Assembly: GCF_018777385.1 (NCBI RefSeq)
Contig: NZ_JAFJYB010000005.1
Location: 1-64,000, forward strand
Reading direction: 5' to 3'
From: Candidatus Symbiopectobacterium endolongispinus
Lineage (GTDB): Bacteria > Pseudomonadota > Gammaproteobacteria > Enterobacterales > Enterobacteriaceae
DNA length: 64,000 nt
The notes under the pieces were generated by a model. The model saw only the letters and a list, made by a program, of their open reading frames with translations. It searched no databases and was not told the origin of the DNA. Shown here one piece after another: positions 53,822-64,000 of the stretch (positions are counted from its first letter, which is position 1; each line of letters opens with the position of its first letter). The translations under genes and the position numbers were made by a program.

Positions 53822-54587
53822 GGCTTTTGCCGCGTCATCACCATGTTGAACAGGTAGCTTTCGCCCTGCGTATCAAACGTCGAGATGCGAATTTCGTCAT
53901 CGCTCACGCAGGTAAACAGGATCTTGGTGGTGCCGCCAAAGCTGCTTTCCCGGCGGCCAATCGCTTGCGTATCGCTCATCTGGCGGGCGGTAAACTCACC
54001 GTCATCCAGCCGGTTGGCGTAGCGGAACGCGACGGAAATGTTGCCGCTGATTTTCCCTTTTCCTGCGTCATGTCCAAACCGACCGCATTATACGGTGCTT
54101 TCTGGTCGTACATTTCCTGAAAATAGCTGCCGAGGTTGTCGTACTCTTCCTTGGTGAGGTCCTGCAAATAATCCTCGTAGCTGAACGCCCCATGGAAACA
54201 CCCGGTGGTTTTTATCGGCGTAATGGGCGTCGGTAACGCGTGCTGGGCCACCTGATTGAGGTAGCGCAGTCGGTTAAGCTGCTGCTGATAGCGCTGGCGC
54301 AGGCAATCCTCATCCTGGCATTGGTTACGCGTGGTGAGCCAACTACGCTGGAACAGGTTTAATGCCTGTTCAAAGGGCTGGCTCTTCGTATAGGTGGTCA
54401 GCGCCGATCGTGCGGTCTTCCACTCCTGCGCCAGTTCATCATCCAACTGGCCGAGCAGCGGGTTTTGGCAAATCTGCTTTTCCTGCGCGTTTGTGCCTCA
54501 TGCACAGTCGAACGAGACAGCCTGTGCATGAGGCACAAACGCGCAAGCCGCCAATGCCGCCACGGCAGAGAACACAGAGAGCTTCAT
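53818..54587 (-). pseudogene. DUF1311 (LprI-like) secreted protein, nonsense and frameshift
   Basis: From 54587 a signal peptide is followed by SFDCA, then a TGA (54511-54513 region) and then, in the same frame, GTNAQEKQICQNPLLGQLDDEL. The last part is the typical cysteine-containing start of DUF1311 proteins, some of which inhibit lysozyme. A run of As near 54062 is one short, shifting the C-terminal half (RYANRLDDGEFTARQM, then YLFNMVMTRQKP). The stop codon lies in one arm of a perfect 24-bp palindrome (see the repeat entry), so it probably arose with it. Function unknown; not likely expressed whole. Confidence 0.75.
54484..54545. repeat. Perfect 24-bp palindrome inside the DUF1311 gene
   Basis: The arms 54484-54507 and 54522-54545 are perfect inverted copies, with a 14-base loop. 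One arm encodes the signal peptide segment CAFVPHAQA of the gene; the other replaces the first residues of the mature protein and brings an in-frame TGA. This is longer than expected by chance in coding DNA. Confidence 0.92.
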
Positions 54588-55086
54588 AGGGGATCCTGTT
54601 TCATTCCTTGAGCAATTAGTGTTTGTTATACAGCCATATGCGCTGCTCCGCCAGTCCAGTGCACCAACGTAGAGTGCCGTGACCGTTTAACACAATCTCT
54701 TCCTGTTGGCCAATGTGTTAACAACATAGCGGCATGTCCAGAATCGAACACTGATATTCGCGACGGCGGAGTGACGTTAAGCTATTCACTAATTGTATCG
54801 GGTATTAGCCCGAGTGATTCGGTCTTATTAGGGATGTCTTGTGGCATTTCCTGCGAAAATGATTTGTCTCGCGGTTCACGTTCACCAGACATCAGGAGCA
54901 AATTCGTGACGGCAATGCTGTAGCGATAGAACATCCCCATGGTGAATCCCTTTCATTTTTACAACACAATGTTAAATGCAAAGTAAGAAAAATTAATGCA
55001 ATTGCATAAATGCAATTGAGAAGAGTTTGCATTTGAAATAGTCTTTTTTTTGCATTATCAGCCACGAATATGTTGACTTATTTGTG
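54588..55086. other. Intergenic region with four ATGCAA-type repeats before the TonB receptor
   Basis: No gene is recognisable in these 499 bases. The last 110 bases are A/T-rich and contain AATGCAA at 54975-54981, 54995-55001 and 55009-55015, and its inverse TTGCATT at 55027-55033. The central copy is part of the palindrome TGCAATTGCA (54997-55006). They may be operator sites for the receptor gene. I see no convincing Fur box. Confidence 0.5.
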
Positions 55087-57331
55087 ATGCATAAAAATAG
55101 TATTGCAGTGAATGATGAGCGTGTGTCTGAAAATAAAAGGAAATTTTACCTCATTGGGCGGCTGTTTTTCGGTTATGTCTCGGTACTGAGTGTTGCATCG
55201 TCGCTATTGATGGCAGGGCAAACGTTGGCCGCCGAAACGGTAACCGGCAACGCTGATGTGATGGTGGTCATTGCGCAGGACGAGAAAAATACCGCGCTCC
55301 CCGCTTGTGGAATGATAGCGAAACAGAGTGCCGCCGGTACAAAAACGCAAATGCCGTTGGTAAAGACGCCACAATCGATTGCGGTGGTCACGCGCGCACA
55401 AATGGATAAGCAGCGGGTGAGGTCTGTCTCCGATGCGTTTAATTACTCTGTCGGCGTGCTTCCAAATTACCGGGGCTCCTCTAACCGCAATGATGAAACC
55501 ATCGTGCGCGGTTTTCGCTATGCGCCTAAATTTCTTGATGGGCTGAGCTTTGGCCTGATCGGGCAAGGTGCCGGTATTGGAAAGATCGATCCCTGGTTGT
55601 TAGAACGCGTTGAATTGATTCGCGGCCCGGAGTCTGTCATGTATGGTCAGGTCGATCCTGGCGGTACGGTTATTATGACCAGTAAACGTCCCACGGCGGA
55701 AAAGATTCGCCACGTGCAGTTTAGTGCGGGTAACCAACGTTTTGGTGAAGCCGCGTTTGATTTCGGCGGTGTGCTGAGCGATGACAGCGCACTGTTATAT
55801 TGCTTGAACGGGATAGCCAATACCCGGCAGTAATTTGTTAAAGATGCCAGACAACAACGCATCGCAATCGCCCCGGCGTTGACGTGGTTGCCCAATGCCG
55901 ACACCAGTCTGACCGTACTTACCCGTTACCAATACGACACTGAGGCGGGTTTTCGTAACTTCCTGCCCGCTTACGGCACGGTGTTTGCCACCAACGCCGG
56001 TTATATTCCTTACTCGCTGAATGTCAGCAATCCGAATTACCATCACTCAACGCGTGAGCAGATAGCGTTCGGTTATATTTTTGAGCACTCCTTTAACAGG
56101 GCGATTTCTGTTCAACAGAATCTGCGCTACTCACAACTGCATGATAACTATAAATCTCTGGTTTACAGCACCGGCGGCAGCGCCACGGATACGACGCTAA
56201 CGCGTAACCAGCAACGCGAAAAAATAGATGATGATGATGAATTGGGGATCGATACCCAATTGAAAGCGAGCTTCGTCACTAGCTCTGTGAACCATACCAT
56301 ACTGGTTGGATTATATCTGGCAGAAGCGTGACGCTAATTTGTGGCTCAATAGCGGAAGTCAGTACGATTTTGATTGGGCTCACCCTCACTATGGTGGGTC
56401 TTATCTGGAAAATGACAGCGACTTGCCCTTGGTACGCGGCGCGTTTAAAAAGCTCGATCAGGTAGGACTCTATGTGCAGGATCAGGCGGTATGGCAGCAG
56501 TGGAACCTGTTACTCTCTGGGCGTCACGATTGGACAGAAATTCGTACCTACGAGAGCACGCTCAACAATGCCAAAAGGCAGTCGAATGATGATGATTTTA
56601 CCGGTCGTGCGGCGCTGCTGTATGCGTTTGAGAATGGTTTTTCACCCTATATCAGCTACAGCACTTCCTTTGAGCCTAATCTGGACAGCGGCATTCCGTG
56701 GTCGGCACCCTTCAAGCCCACAACCGGTGAGCAAACTGAAGTGGGGATAAAGTTTCAGCCGGTGGGACGCAACACCTTGTTAACGCTATCGTTGTTTGAC
56801 ATCACGCAGAAAAACATCACGTCATGGAACAGCAAACTCAAGTTCAACGAGCAAATTGGCAAAGTTGAATCACGAGGCGCTGAAGCGTAACTCCATACCC
56901 AAATCACACCCGCACTTAGCCTGATGTCGGCGTACAGTTATACAGAGGCGGAGACGAAAGAGAGCACCAATGCGAGCACGCCAGCAGGGAACAGGCCAGC
57001 GGCGACGCCACGCCATATGGCCTCCGCCTGGGGCACCTACTTTGTTCACAACGGCCCGCTGGCCGGGCTGACGGTGGGAACCGGTGTGCGTTACATTGGC
57101 AGCAGTTATGGCGATAACAAGGAGAGTTTCAGTGTGCCGCACTACATCCTGTATGACGCGATGGTGAGCTATGATTTAGGTTCAGCCTCGTCGCAGTGGA
57201 AAGGTGCGGTGTTACAGATCAATGTCAACAACCTGACCGATAAGCATTATGTGGCCTCTTGCAGTAATAACGAAGCCTGCTTCTACGGCGTTGGACGCTC
57301 GATTATCGCGACGGTTAGCTACCGCTGGTAA
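55087..57331 (+). pseudogene. TonB-dependent siderophore receptor, two stops and a frameshift
   Basis: The pieces together give a receptor of about 745 residues of the FhuA/FoxA type for hydroxamate or similar siderophores. It has a signal peptide, then a plug domain ([50 protein letters not shown]). A beta barrel follows, ending in the typical ATVSYRW with terminal aromatic. Stops are TAA at 55831-55833 and TAA at 56887-56889, and a frameshift lies near 56330. The neighbouring residues suggest CAA-to-TAA and GAA-to-TAA changes. The exact ligand cannot be named. It sits between DUF1311 and ilvY, an unusual place, so it may have been inserted. Confidence 0.85.
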
Positions 57332-57335
57332 TCCC

Positions 57336-58003
57336 TCAAACACTGTCCTGCAAGATATGCCAGAACGCGGCAATCAATGGCTCATTGAGTCGCTTTTTCT
57401 GCACGCAAACGCCGAGTTCAAACGGTTCCATCGCTTGTCCAGCAATACTGAAACGCGGTTACGCACTGGCTCTGGGCTGTTTTCCAGCACCACGTCCGGG
57501 ATCAACGAGATGCCGCAGCCTAGTGCTACCATCAACACCATTGCCTCGTGTCCCGACACGGTGGCGTAAATCAACGGATTGGCGATGTGGTGACGACGGA
57601 ACCAGACATAAATACGTTTTCGCACCGGGCCGTGCTCGGGCAAAATAAACGGAATCTGTGCCCAGTCTGGATTGGGTTGCCGTACCATCGACTGCACCGG
57701 TGATGCCAGTGCTGGGGCAATCAGTACCAGGGGGATCTTGCCGATAGGCATAAAATCGATGGTGGTAGGTAAGGTTTCCGGGTGGCCCGCGATGCCGAGA
57801 TCGGCTTCATTGGACTGCACTTTTTCCACCGCATCGGCGGCATCGCCGGTTGTCAGCTTGATTTCGACCAGCGGATGCTGGGCGCGGAAACGGTCGAGGA
57901 TCGGCGGTAGATGGCTATAGGCGGCGGTCACGGAACAGAAAATGCGTAGCTCACCGCTCAATGACGACCCTCGTTGCCCAATGGCGTGGCGCAATTGGGT
58001 GTA
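57336..58003 (-). pseudogene. ilvY: LysR regulator IlvY, 5' end deleted and 3' frameshift
   Basis: IlvY activates ilvC in response to acetolactate. Only the effector domain remains ([34 protein letters not shown] to VVLENSPEPVRN). About the first 70 residues, with the whole DNA-binding helix-turn-helix, are gone. Beyond position 58003 the sequence is ilvC read backwards. A missing A near 57438 (GACAAGCG for GACAAAGCG) shifts the tail; the ancestral stop is TGA at 57336-57338. It cannot bind DNA. Confidence 0.9.
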
Positions 58004-59425
58004 TGTCGTTTCATGGGACGTGAAGAATTCGCAGACGAAGCGAACTACCTGAAAGGCAAAAAAGTGGTGATCGTCGGTTGCGGCGCGCAAGGGCTGAACC
58101 AGGGTTTGAATATGCGTGATTCCGGGCTGGATATCGCCTATGCGCTGCGTGCAGAAGCTATCGCGGAAAAACGTGCGTCATGGCGTAAAGCGACTGAAAA
58201 CGGTTTTAAAGTCGGCACCTATGAAGAGCTGATCCCGCAGGCGGATCTGGTGGTGAACCTGACGCCAGACAAGCAGCACTCCGCTGTGGTTCAGGCTGTT
58301 CAACCGCTGATGAAGCAGGGTGCATCTCTGGGTTACTCTCACGGCTTCAACATCATTGAAGTGGGTGAGCAGATCCGTAAAGACATCACTGTTGTGATGG
58401 TGGCGCCGAAATGCCCGGGCACCGAAGTACGTGAAGAGTACAAACGCGGCTTTGGCGTTCCGACGCTGATCGCGGTTCACCCGGAAAACGACCCGAAAGG
58501 TGAAGGCATGGCGATCGCCAAGGCCTGGGCTGCCGCTACCGGTGGTCACCGTGCGGGCGCACTGCAATCTTCTTTCGTTGCCGAAGTGAAATCTGACCTG
58601 ATGGGCGAGCAGACCATCCTGTGCGGTATGTTGCAGGCCGGTTCTTTGCTGAGCTTTGACAAACTGGTTGCTGAAGGCGCTGATCCTGCCTATGCGGAAA
58701 AACTGATTCAGTTCGGCTGGGAAACCATTACCGAAGCGCTGAAGCAAGGCAGCATCACACTGATGATGGATCGTCTGTCTAATCCGGCAAAACTGCGTGC
58801 TTACGCGCTGTCTGAGCAGTTGAAAACGATCATGGTTCCGCTGTTCCAGAAACACATAGACGATATCATCCCCGGTGCGTTCTCCAGCGGCATGATGGAA
58901 GACTGGGCCAACGACGACATTAAACTGCTGACCTGGCGTGAAGAAACCGGTAAATCCGCGTTTGAAAATGCCCCGCAGTTCGACGGTAAAATCGCAGAGC
59001 AAGAGTATTTTGACCACGGCGTATTGATGATCGCTATGGTTAAAGCCGGTGTAGAACTGGCGTTCGAAACCATGGTAAGCGCGGGCATCATCGAAGAATC
59101 CGCTTACTGCGAATCGCTGCACGAACTGCCGCTGATTGCGAACACCATTGCACGTAAGCGTCTGTATGAAATGAACGTGGTTATCTCTGATACCGCAGAA
59201 TACGGTAACTACCTGTTCGCGAATGCCGCCGTGCCGTTGCTGAAACAGGCATTCATGGCTTCACTGCAAGCGGGCGACATCGGCAAGCCGGTGGCGGCTA
59301 CCAGCGTAGATAATGCACAACTGCGCGACGTTAATGACGCGATCCGTAACCACCCGATCTAAGCGGTTGGTCAGAAACTGCGTGGCTACATGAAAGACAT
59401 GAAACGCATTGCGGTTGCAGGCTAA
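57987..59425 (+). pseudogene. ilvC: Ketol-acid reductoisomerase, 5' deleted and nonsense near the end
   Basis: IlvC isomerises and reduces acetolactate with NADPH. From [12 protein letters not shown] on, the class II enzyme is well conserved ([50 protein letters not shown]). The first about 17 residues, the start codon and the promoter are missing, replaced by ilvY sequence at 57987-58003. A TAA at 59360-59362 (NHPI-stop-AVGQKLRGYM, Glu in E. coli) precedes the proper end, TAA at 59423. Residues in between are open. The body is so well preserved that loss seems recent. Confidence 0.92.
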
Positions 59426-59450
59426 GAATAAACGCATTACTTCGGCAATG

Positions 59451-59482
59451 AAAAAAGGCGCAACCGTGGTTGCGCCTTTTTT
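59451..59482. terminator. Terminator between ilvC and putP
   Basis: AAAAAAGGCGCAACC (59451-59465) and GGTTGCGCCTTTTTT (59468-59482) form a perfect 15-bp stem with A6/T6 flanks. It works for both convergent genes. Confidence 0.93.
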
Positions 59483-59503
59483 ATGCGTGAAACACATAGT
59501 TCC

Positions 59504-60988
59504 TTAACGGCTTTGGAACTGGGCTTCTGCTTGTTGGAAGCGATCGGTGACGGCTTTGGAGGGCGCACGACCCATCAGGCTAACGATAAAGATCGCCAGG
59601 CTGGCAAAGAGAAAGCCGGGGATGATTTCATACAGATTAAACCAGGCATTTTGTTTCCAGATAATCACCGTGGCAGCCCCGATCAGCATACCGACCAGCG
59701 CGCCGTTACGCGTCATACGCGGCCACAGCAGGGAAATCAGGATCACTGGACCAAACGCGGCCCCAAAACCTGCCCAGGCGTAGCTGACCAGCCCCAACAC
59801 GCGGTTTTCCGGGTTGGCGGCCAACAAGATTGAAATGACGGCAATCAATAACACCATAATTCGACCGACCCAGACCAGCTCGCGTTGCGTAGCTCCAGGA
59901 CGGAAGAAGGGGCGGTACAAGTCTTCGGTAATGGCGCTGGAGCAGACCAGCAGCTGACAGCTCAGGGTGCTCATTACCGCCGCCAGAATAGCGGAAAGTA
60001 ACACACCGGCGATCCACGGGTTAAACAGCAACATGGAAAGCTCAATAAATACCCGCTCGGCATTGTTGGTGACGTTGCCTGCTTGTTCCGGATGATTGCT
60101 GAAGTAGGCGATACCGAAGAAGCCCACGCTCACCGCCCCCGCAAGACACAGGATCATCCAGGTCATACTGATGCGGCGTGCACTGCGAATGGTGTGGTGA
60201 GAATCTGCTGCCATAAAGCGCGCCAAAATGTGTGGCTGTCCAAAGTAGCCAAGGCCCCAACCCAGTAACGAAATGATGGCGATAACGTCCAACCCTTTGA
60301 ACATATCCAGATTGGCCGGGTTTTTCGCCGCGATCACCAACAGAGACGTATCGATGCCATCCAGCGCCAGAATCACCATCACTGGTGTCAGGATCAAGGC
60401 GAAAATCATCAGCGTGGCCTGTACCGTATCCGTCCAACTGACTGCCAGATAGCCACCGATAAAGGTATAGGCGATGGTAGCGGCCGCACCGGCCCACAAT
60501 GAGGTGGCGTAGCTCATGCCAAAGGTGCTTTCGAACAAGCGGGCACCAGCAACGATGCCAGAAGCGCAGTAAATGGTAAAAAACACCAGAATAATCAAGG
60601 CCGCAATGACTCTCAGGATTTTTCTGGTGTCTTCGAAACGGTGTGTGAAATAGTCTGGCAAGGTCAGCGCGTTGTGGTTCACTTCGGTGTGAACGCGCAG
60701 ACGACCTGCAACCCAGCGCCAGTTGAGGTAAGCGCCGATAGTCAGTCCGATAGCGATCCAGCTTTCAGAAATGCCGGAAATAAATATCGCGCCTGGCAAC
60801 CCCATCAGCAGCCAGCCGCTCATGTCAGAAGCCACCGCTGAAAGTGCCGTGACCACACTGCCCATCCGGCGTCCACCCAGAATATAGTCGCCAAGGGTGG
60901 TGGTTGAGCGATAGGCGGCCAGGCCGATCAAGACCATTCCGAAGATATACACCAGAAAGGTCACCAGCATGGGTGTACTCATTGTCAT
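59504..60988 (-). CDS. putP: Sodium/proline symporter PutP
   Basis: PutP imports proline with Na+. The 494-residue SSS-family protein aligns throughout with E. coli PutP (502) and has about 13 hydrophobic spans. ALSAVASDMSGWLLMGLPGA (Na+-site region; E. coli has Gly where Val appears), GWGLGYFGQPHILARFMA and SAILAAVMSTLSCQLLVCSSAITEDLY are present. I chose the start at 60988 (MTMSTPM). It is divergent from putA, as in enterics, and is intact even though putA is destroyed. Confidence 0.94.
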   Translation of the reverse strand: MTMSTPMLVTFLVYIFGMVLIGLAAYRSTTTLGDYILGGRRMGSVVTALSAVASDMSGWLLMGLPGAIFISGISESWIAIGLTIGAYLNWRWVAGRLRVHTEVNHNALTLPDYFTHRFEDTRKILRVIAALIILVFFTIYCASGIVAGARLFESTFGMSYATSLWAGAAATIAYTFIGGYLAVSWTDTVQATLMIFALILTPVMVILALDGIDTSLLVIAAKNPANLDMFKGLDVIAIISLLGWGLGYFGQPHILARFMAADSHHTIRSARRISMTWMILCLAGAVSVGFFGIAYFSNHPEQAGNVTNNAERVFIELSMLLFNPWIAGVLLSAILAAVMSTLSCQLLVCSSAITEDLYRPFFRPGATQRELVWVGRIMVLLIAVISILLAANPENRVLGLVSYAWAGFGAAFGPVILISLLWPRMTRNGALVGMLIGAATVIIWKQNAWFNLYEIIPGFLFASLAIFIVSLMGRAPSKAVTDRFQQAEAQFQSR

Positions 60989-61344
60989 TAGAATCTCCAA
61001 GTTAAAGCGCCCTGTCTATCCCCATCATGCTAGGGCATAAAGGCAAATCATATTGTTGGTATAACCTGACGGGAACGACGTCAGGTAGAGCGCAGTCTTC
61101 ACGATTGCGGATCCCTCGTGCAGCCTGTTTTTTCTTATAATGTAAAGCGTTAACGATTTGTTATATTTCCTCGTCACGCCAATGTTATACACTTGTTAAC
61201 TGCATTGCATCTTATGGCAACTCGCGAAAACCAGGTTGCATAATCCGATAACGACGGCCAAGCTTCGAAGGCATACCTTCAACAAATCAACGTTATCCTA
61301 TCCCTCACTATCGATGATTATCTTGGCTTCACTGGAGTGAAACG
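60989..61344. promoter_or_regulatory. putP-putA divergent regulatory region
   Basis: This 356-base gap has no gene. It contains GTTGCA at 61235-61240, a match to the PutA operator core of E. coli, with TGGCAAC nearby. CRP-type and promoter sites probably exist, but I could not assign them. ACTGGAGTG precedes the putA start. Confidence 0.55.
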
Positions 61345-64000
61345 ATGAGATTCTCCACTATAGCGGTAAAGCTTGACGATGCGACCCGCAATCGTATCGA
61401 ACGTACAGCGCAGCGCCTTGATCGTCGCATTGGTTGATTGAGCACGCTATTTTTTGCTATCTCGACGCCGTCGAGCGCGATGGTAAGGCTCCTGACATCA
61501 CACCAGAGCAGGGTAAAGCATTTAACGTGCTCCGGAGATTATGCCGAAATCTCGTCAGGAAGGAAGCTATCAGCCGTTTTTAGCTTTCACGCAAACGCTG
61601 TTACCCCGTTCACCGCAGCGTGATGCTATCACGGCGGCGTACCGCCGTTCCGAGGGCGAAATGGTGCCGTTACTGCTCGAGCGGGTAGAACCGATGGCAT
61701 CAATGGCACCGGCGGTGCAGGCGCTGGCCTATCGACTGGCGCAGACGCTGCGGCGTGAACAGCAGACCCATGGGCGAGCGGGACGGTTGCAAAGTTTGTT
61801 ACAGGCCTTTTCCCTGTCATCGTCAGAGGGGATTGCTCTGATGTGCCTGGCAGAAGCGTTGCTGCGTATTCCAGGTGCCTCAACGCGCAATGCGCTGATC
61901 CGTGACAAGATCAGCAGCGGTGACTGGCATTCCAATTTGGGGAAAGGGCAATAGATGCTGCTGACCGGGAAGCTGGTTGCGACGCACAGTGAAACGCGTC
62001 TGGCACACACCCTGAAGCAACTGATTAACAAGGGGGGCGAGCCGGTCATTCGATTGGGGATGGATCGCGTGATGCGCCTGATGGGGGAGCAGTTTGTTAC
62101 TGGAGAAACCATCGATGAGGCGCTGTCCAACGCGGAACATCTGGAACAGCAGGGATTTCGCTATTCCTATGACATGCTGGGCGAAGCGGCCCTCACCGAA
62201 CAGGATGTGGAGGCTTACCTCAACGCTTATCAGCAGGCGATTCATGCGATTGGCATGGCATCTCAGGGGCGTGGGGTGTATGAAGGGGCCGGGTATCTCC
62301 ATCAAGCTGTCGGCGCTGCATCCACGTTATAGTCGTGCGCAGTACGATCGCGTCATGGAGGTGCTATATCCCCGTTTGTTGGCGTTGACGTTGCAGGCGA
62401 TGCAGTACGATATCGGCATTAATATTGATGCGGAAGAAGCAGAACGGCTAGAGATCCCCCTCGATCTGTTGGAGCGGTTGTGCCATGAGCCTGCGCTGGA
62501 GGGGTGGAAAGGGATCGGTTTTGTGGTGCAGGCCTACCAGAAACGCTGCCCGTTTGTGATTGATTTCCTTATCGATCTGGCACAGCGTACCCAGCGACGC
62601 CTGATGGTGCGATTGGTGAAAGGTGCTTACTGGGACAGCGAAATCAAGCGCACGCAAGTAGATGGTCTGGAGGATTACCCCGTCTATACCCTTAAAGTCT
62701 ATACTGATGTCGCCTATCTGGCCTGCGCTCGCCAACTGCTGGCGGAACTGGATGCCATTTACCCGCAGTTCGCTACCCACAATGCTCATACCCTGAGCGC
62801 GGTGTATACGCTGGCCGGTGACAGTTATTACCCCGGGCAATATGAATTTCAATGCCTGCACGGTATGGGGGAGGCGCTTTATTCGCAGGTCGTCGGTCCC
62901 GAAGAACAGGGCAAGCTGGCGCGCCCCTGTCGGCACCCATGAAACCCTGCTGGCCTATTTGGTGCGGCGTCTATTGGAAAATGGTGCCAACACCTCGTTT
63001 GTTAACCGCATTGCGGATGCGGAGGTCTCACTGGAGCAACTGATTGCCAGCCCGATAGCTGAAGTGCAGGCGCTGGCATACAAAGAAGGGGCTCCCGGAT
63101 GCCCGCATACGCGAATTCCTCTACCTGCTCAGATCTACGGTGCAGAGCGTTGCAATGCGCAAGGCGTAGATCTGACCGATGAGCGCCGTCTGGAAATGCT
63201 TGCAGCGGCCTTAAGCGCCGACGCCGCGCAGGTACGGCATGCGGCACCGATTATGGTCGATGCATCATCACCGTTGGCGGCTCGGCCAGTGATCAATCCG
63301 GCCCAACAGCACGATATCGTGGGATACGTGCGTGATGCCAGCGAGGAGGATGTGCGCATTGCGTTAGGCTGTGCGGTGCAGGCAGCAGAGCGGTTCTCGA
63401 CGGTGTCGCTCCCGCAGCGGGTTGCCAGACTGCAACGCGCTGCTAGCTTGCTGGAAGCCGCGTATCCGCAGTTCATCGGGTTATTGGTGCGCGAGGCGGG
63501 GAAAACCGTGCCAAATGCCATTGCTGAAATACGCGAAGCGGTGGACTTCTTGCGCTATTACGCACAGCAGTCTGCTGCGGTGTCATCGGAACAAGTTTGC
63601 TCGCTGGGCGTAGTGGTTTGCATCAGTCCGTGGAACTTCCCGTTGGCCATTTTTACCAGGCAGATTGCTGCTGCACTGGCTGCGGGGAATGCGGTACTGG
63701 CAAAACCGGCGGAGCAAACACCACTGGTTGCCGCGTTGGCGGTGCAGCTGCTGCATCAGGCTGGCATTGCGCCTGATGTGTTGCAACTGCTGCCCGGCGC
63801 TGGGGAACGCGTCGGTGCGGCGCTGGTGCGCGATGCGAGCGTCAATGTGGATCGACCGCGGTTGCCAAGAGCTTGCAGCGCACGTTGGCAGAACGGTTGG
63901 ATGCGCATGGGCAACCTGCGGTGCTGATCGCTGAAACCGGTGGGATGAATGCCATGATTGTCGATTCGTCCGCGCTGACAGAGCAGGTGGTCAGCGATGT
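61345..64000 (+). pseudogene. putA: Bifunctional proline dehydrogenase/P5C dehydrogenase PutA, heavily disrupted (runs off window)
   Basis: PutA oxidises proline to glutamate and represses putAP through its N-terminal ribbon-helix-helix. That motif is recognisable (TIAVKLDDATRNRIERTAQRLD), but a four-base loss near 61430 leads to a stop. Further shifts or losses lie near 61525, at 61952 (TAG, with about ten residues of SLFVNAATWG missing), 62290, 62930 and 63850. Between them are clear proline dehydrogenase (SIKLSALHPRYSRAQYDRVM, RLVKGAYWDSEIKR) and aldehyde dehydrogenase blocks (CISPWNFPLAIF, AAALAAGNAVLAKPAEQTPL). Six or more lesions mean that it is dead. Confidence 0.93.

Overview
The window comes from a gammaproteobacterium of the order Enterobacterales. 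The L11–beta operon, thi cluster, hupA–purDH block and ilvGMEDA operon are in enteric order, and the proteins align closely with remembered E. coli sequences. The 16S rRNA has signatures I associate with Pectobacteriaceae (Dickeya, Pectobacterium, Brenneria, Sodalis and the Symbiopectobacterium group); this placement is from memory, not a search. Core genes are intact and use ordinary enteric codons. About twenty other genes carry premature stops, frameshifts or deletions. That mixture is what a recently host-restricted, genome-eroding symbiont looks like. I see no insertion sequence, CRISPR array or prophage.

Layout. 1-12.4 kb: the end of a tuf gene, then secE-nusG-rplK-rplA-rplJ-rplL-rpoB-rpoC, all intact, with the L10 promoter and leader and the rplL-rpoB attenuator. 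12.6-18.5 kb: an accessory block between rpoC and thiH in which a shikimate-type MFS transporter, a GlcG-like secreted protein, a two-component system and a MocR-type regulator are all broken; only a small DUF1127 gene is whole. 18.7-24.4 kb: thiCEFSGH on the minus strand. ThiC and ThiE are joined in one frame, and the TPP riboswitch upstream has changes in its pyrimidine-sensing core. 24.5-29.6 kb: rsd, nudC (frameshifted near its start), hemE, nfi, yjaG (broken), hupA and a DUF1481 lipoprotein. 29.8-32.7 kb: purHD. 32.9-38.6 kb: an rRNA operon (16S, tRNA-Ile, tRNA-Ala, 23S, 5S); the tRNA-Ile lacks one anticodon-loop base. 38.9-43.3 kb: a galactofuranose-type ABC importer (ytfQ, ytfR, ytfT intact or nearly so, yjfF broken), cut off against hdfR. 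43.3-53.0 kb: hdfR, maoP, comM and ilvGMEDA, where only ilvE is intact. 53.1-59.4 kb: broken DUF2461, DUF1311 and TonB-receptor genes, then ilvY and ilvC, each missing its start through a shared deletion. 59.5-64 kb: intact putP and a heavily broken putA that runs off the window.

Taken together, transcription, translation, purine, heme and thiamine functions are kept. Branched-chain amino acid synthesis, proline catabolism, iron-siderophore uptake, environmental sensing and several regulators are lost or failing. No previously undescribed multi-gene system is evident. The interesting content is the decay itself: a tRNA with a six-base anticodon loop, a damaged riboswitch, an accidental ThiC-ThiE fusion, a long perfect palindrome carrying a stop codon, and deletions that join neighbouring genes. 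Single-base changes in homopolymer runs could be sequencing errors; the substitutions to stop codons, short duplications and multi-base deletions are harder to explain that way.
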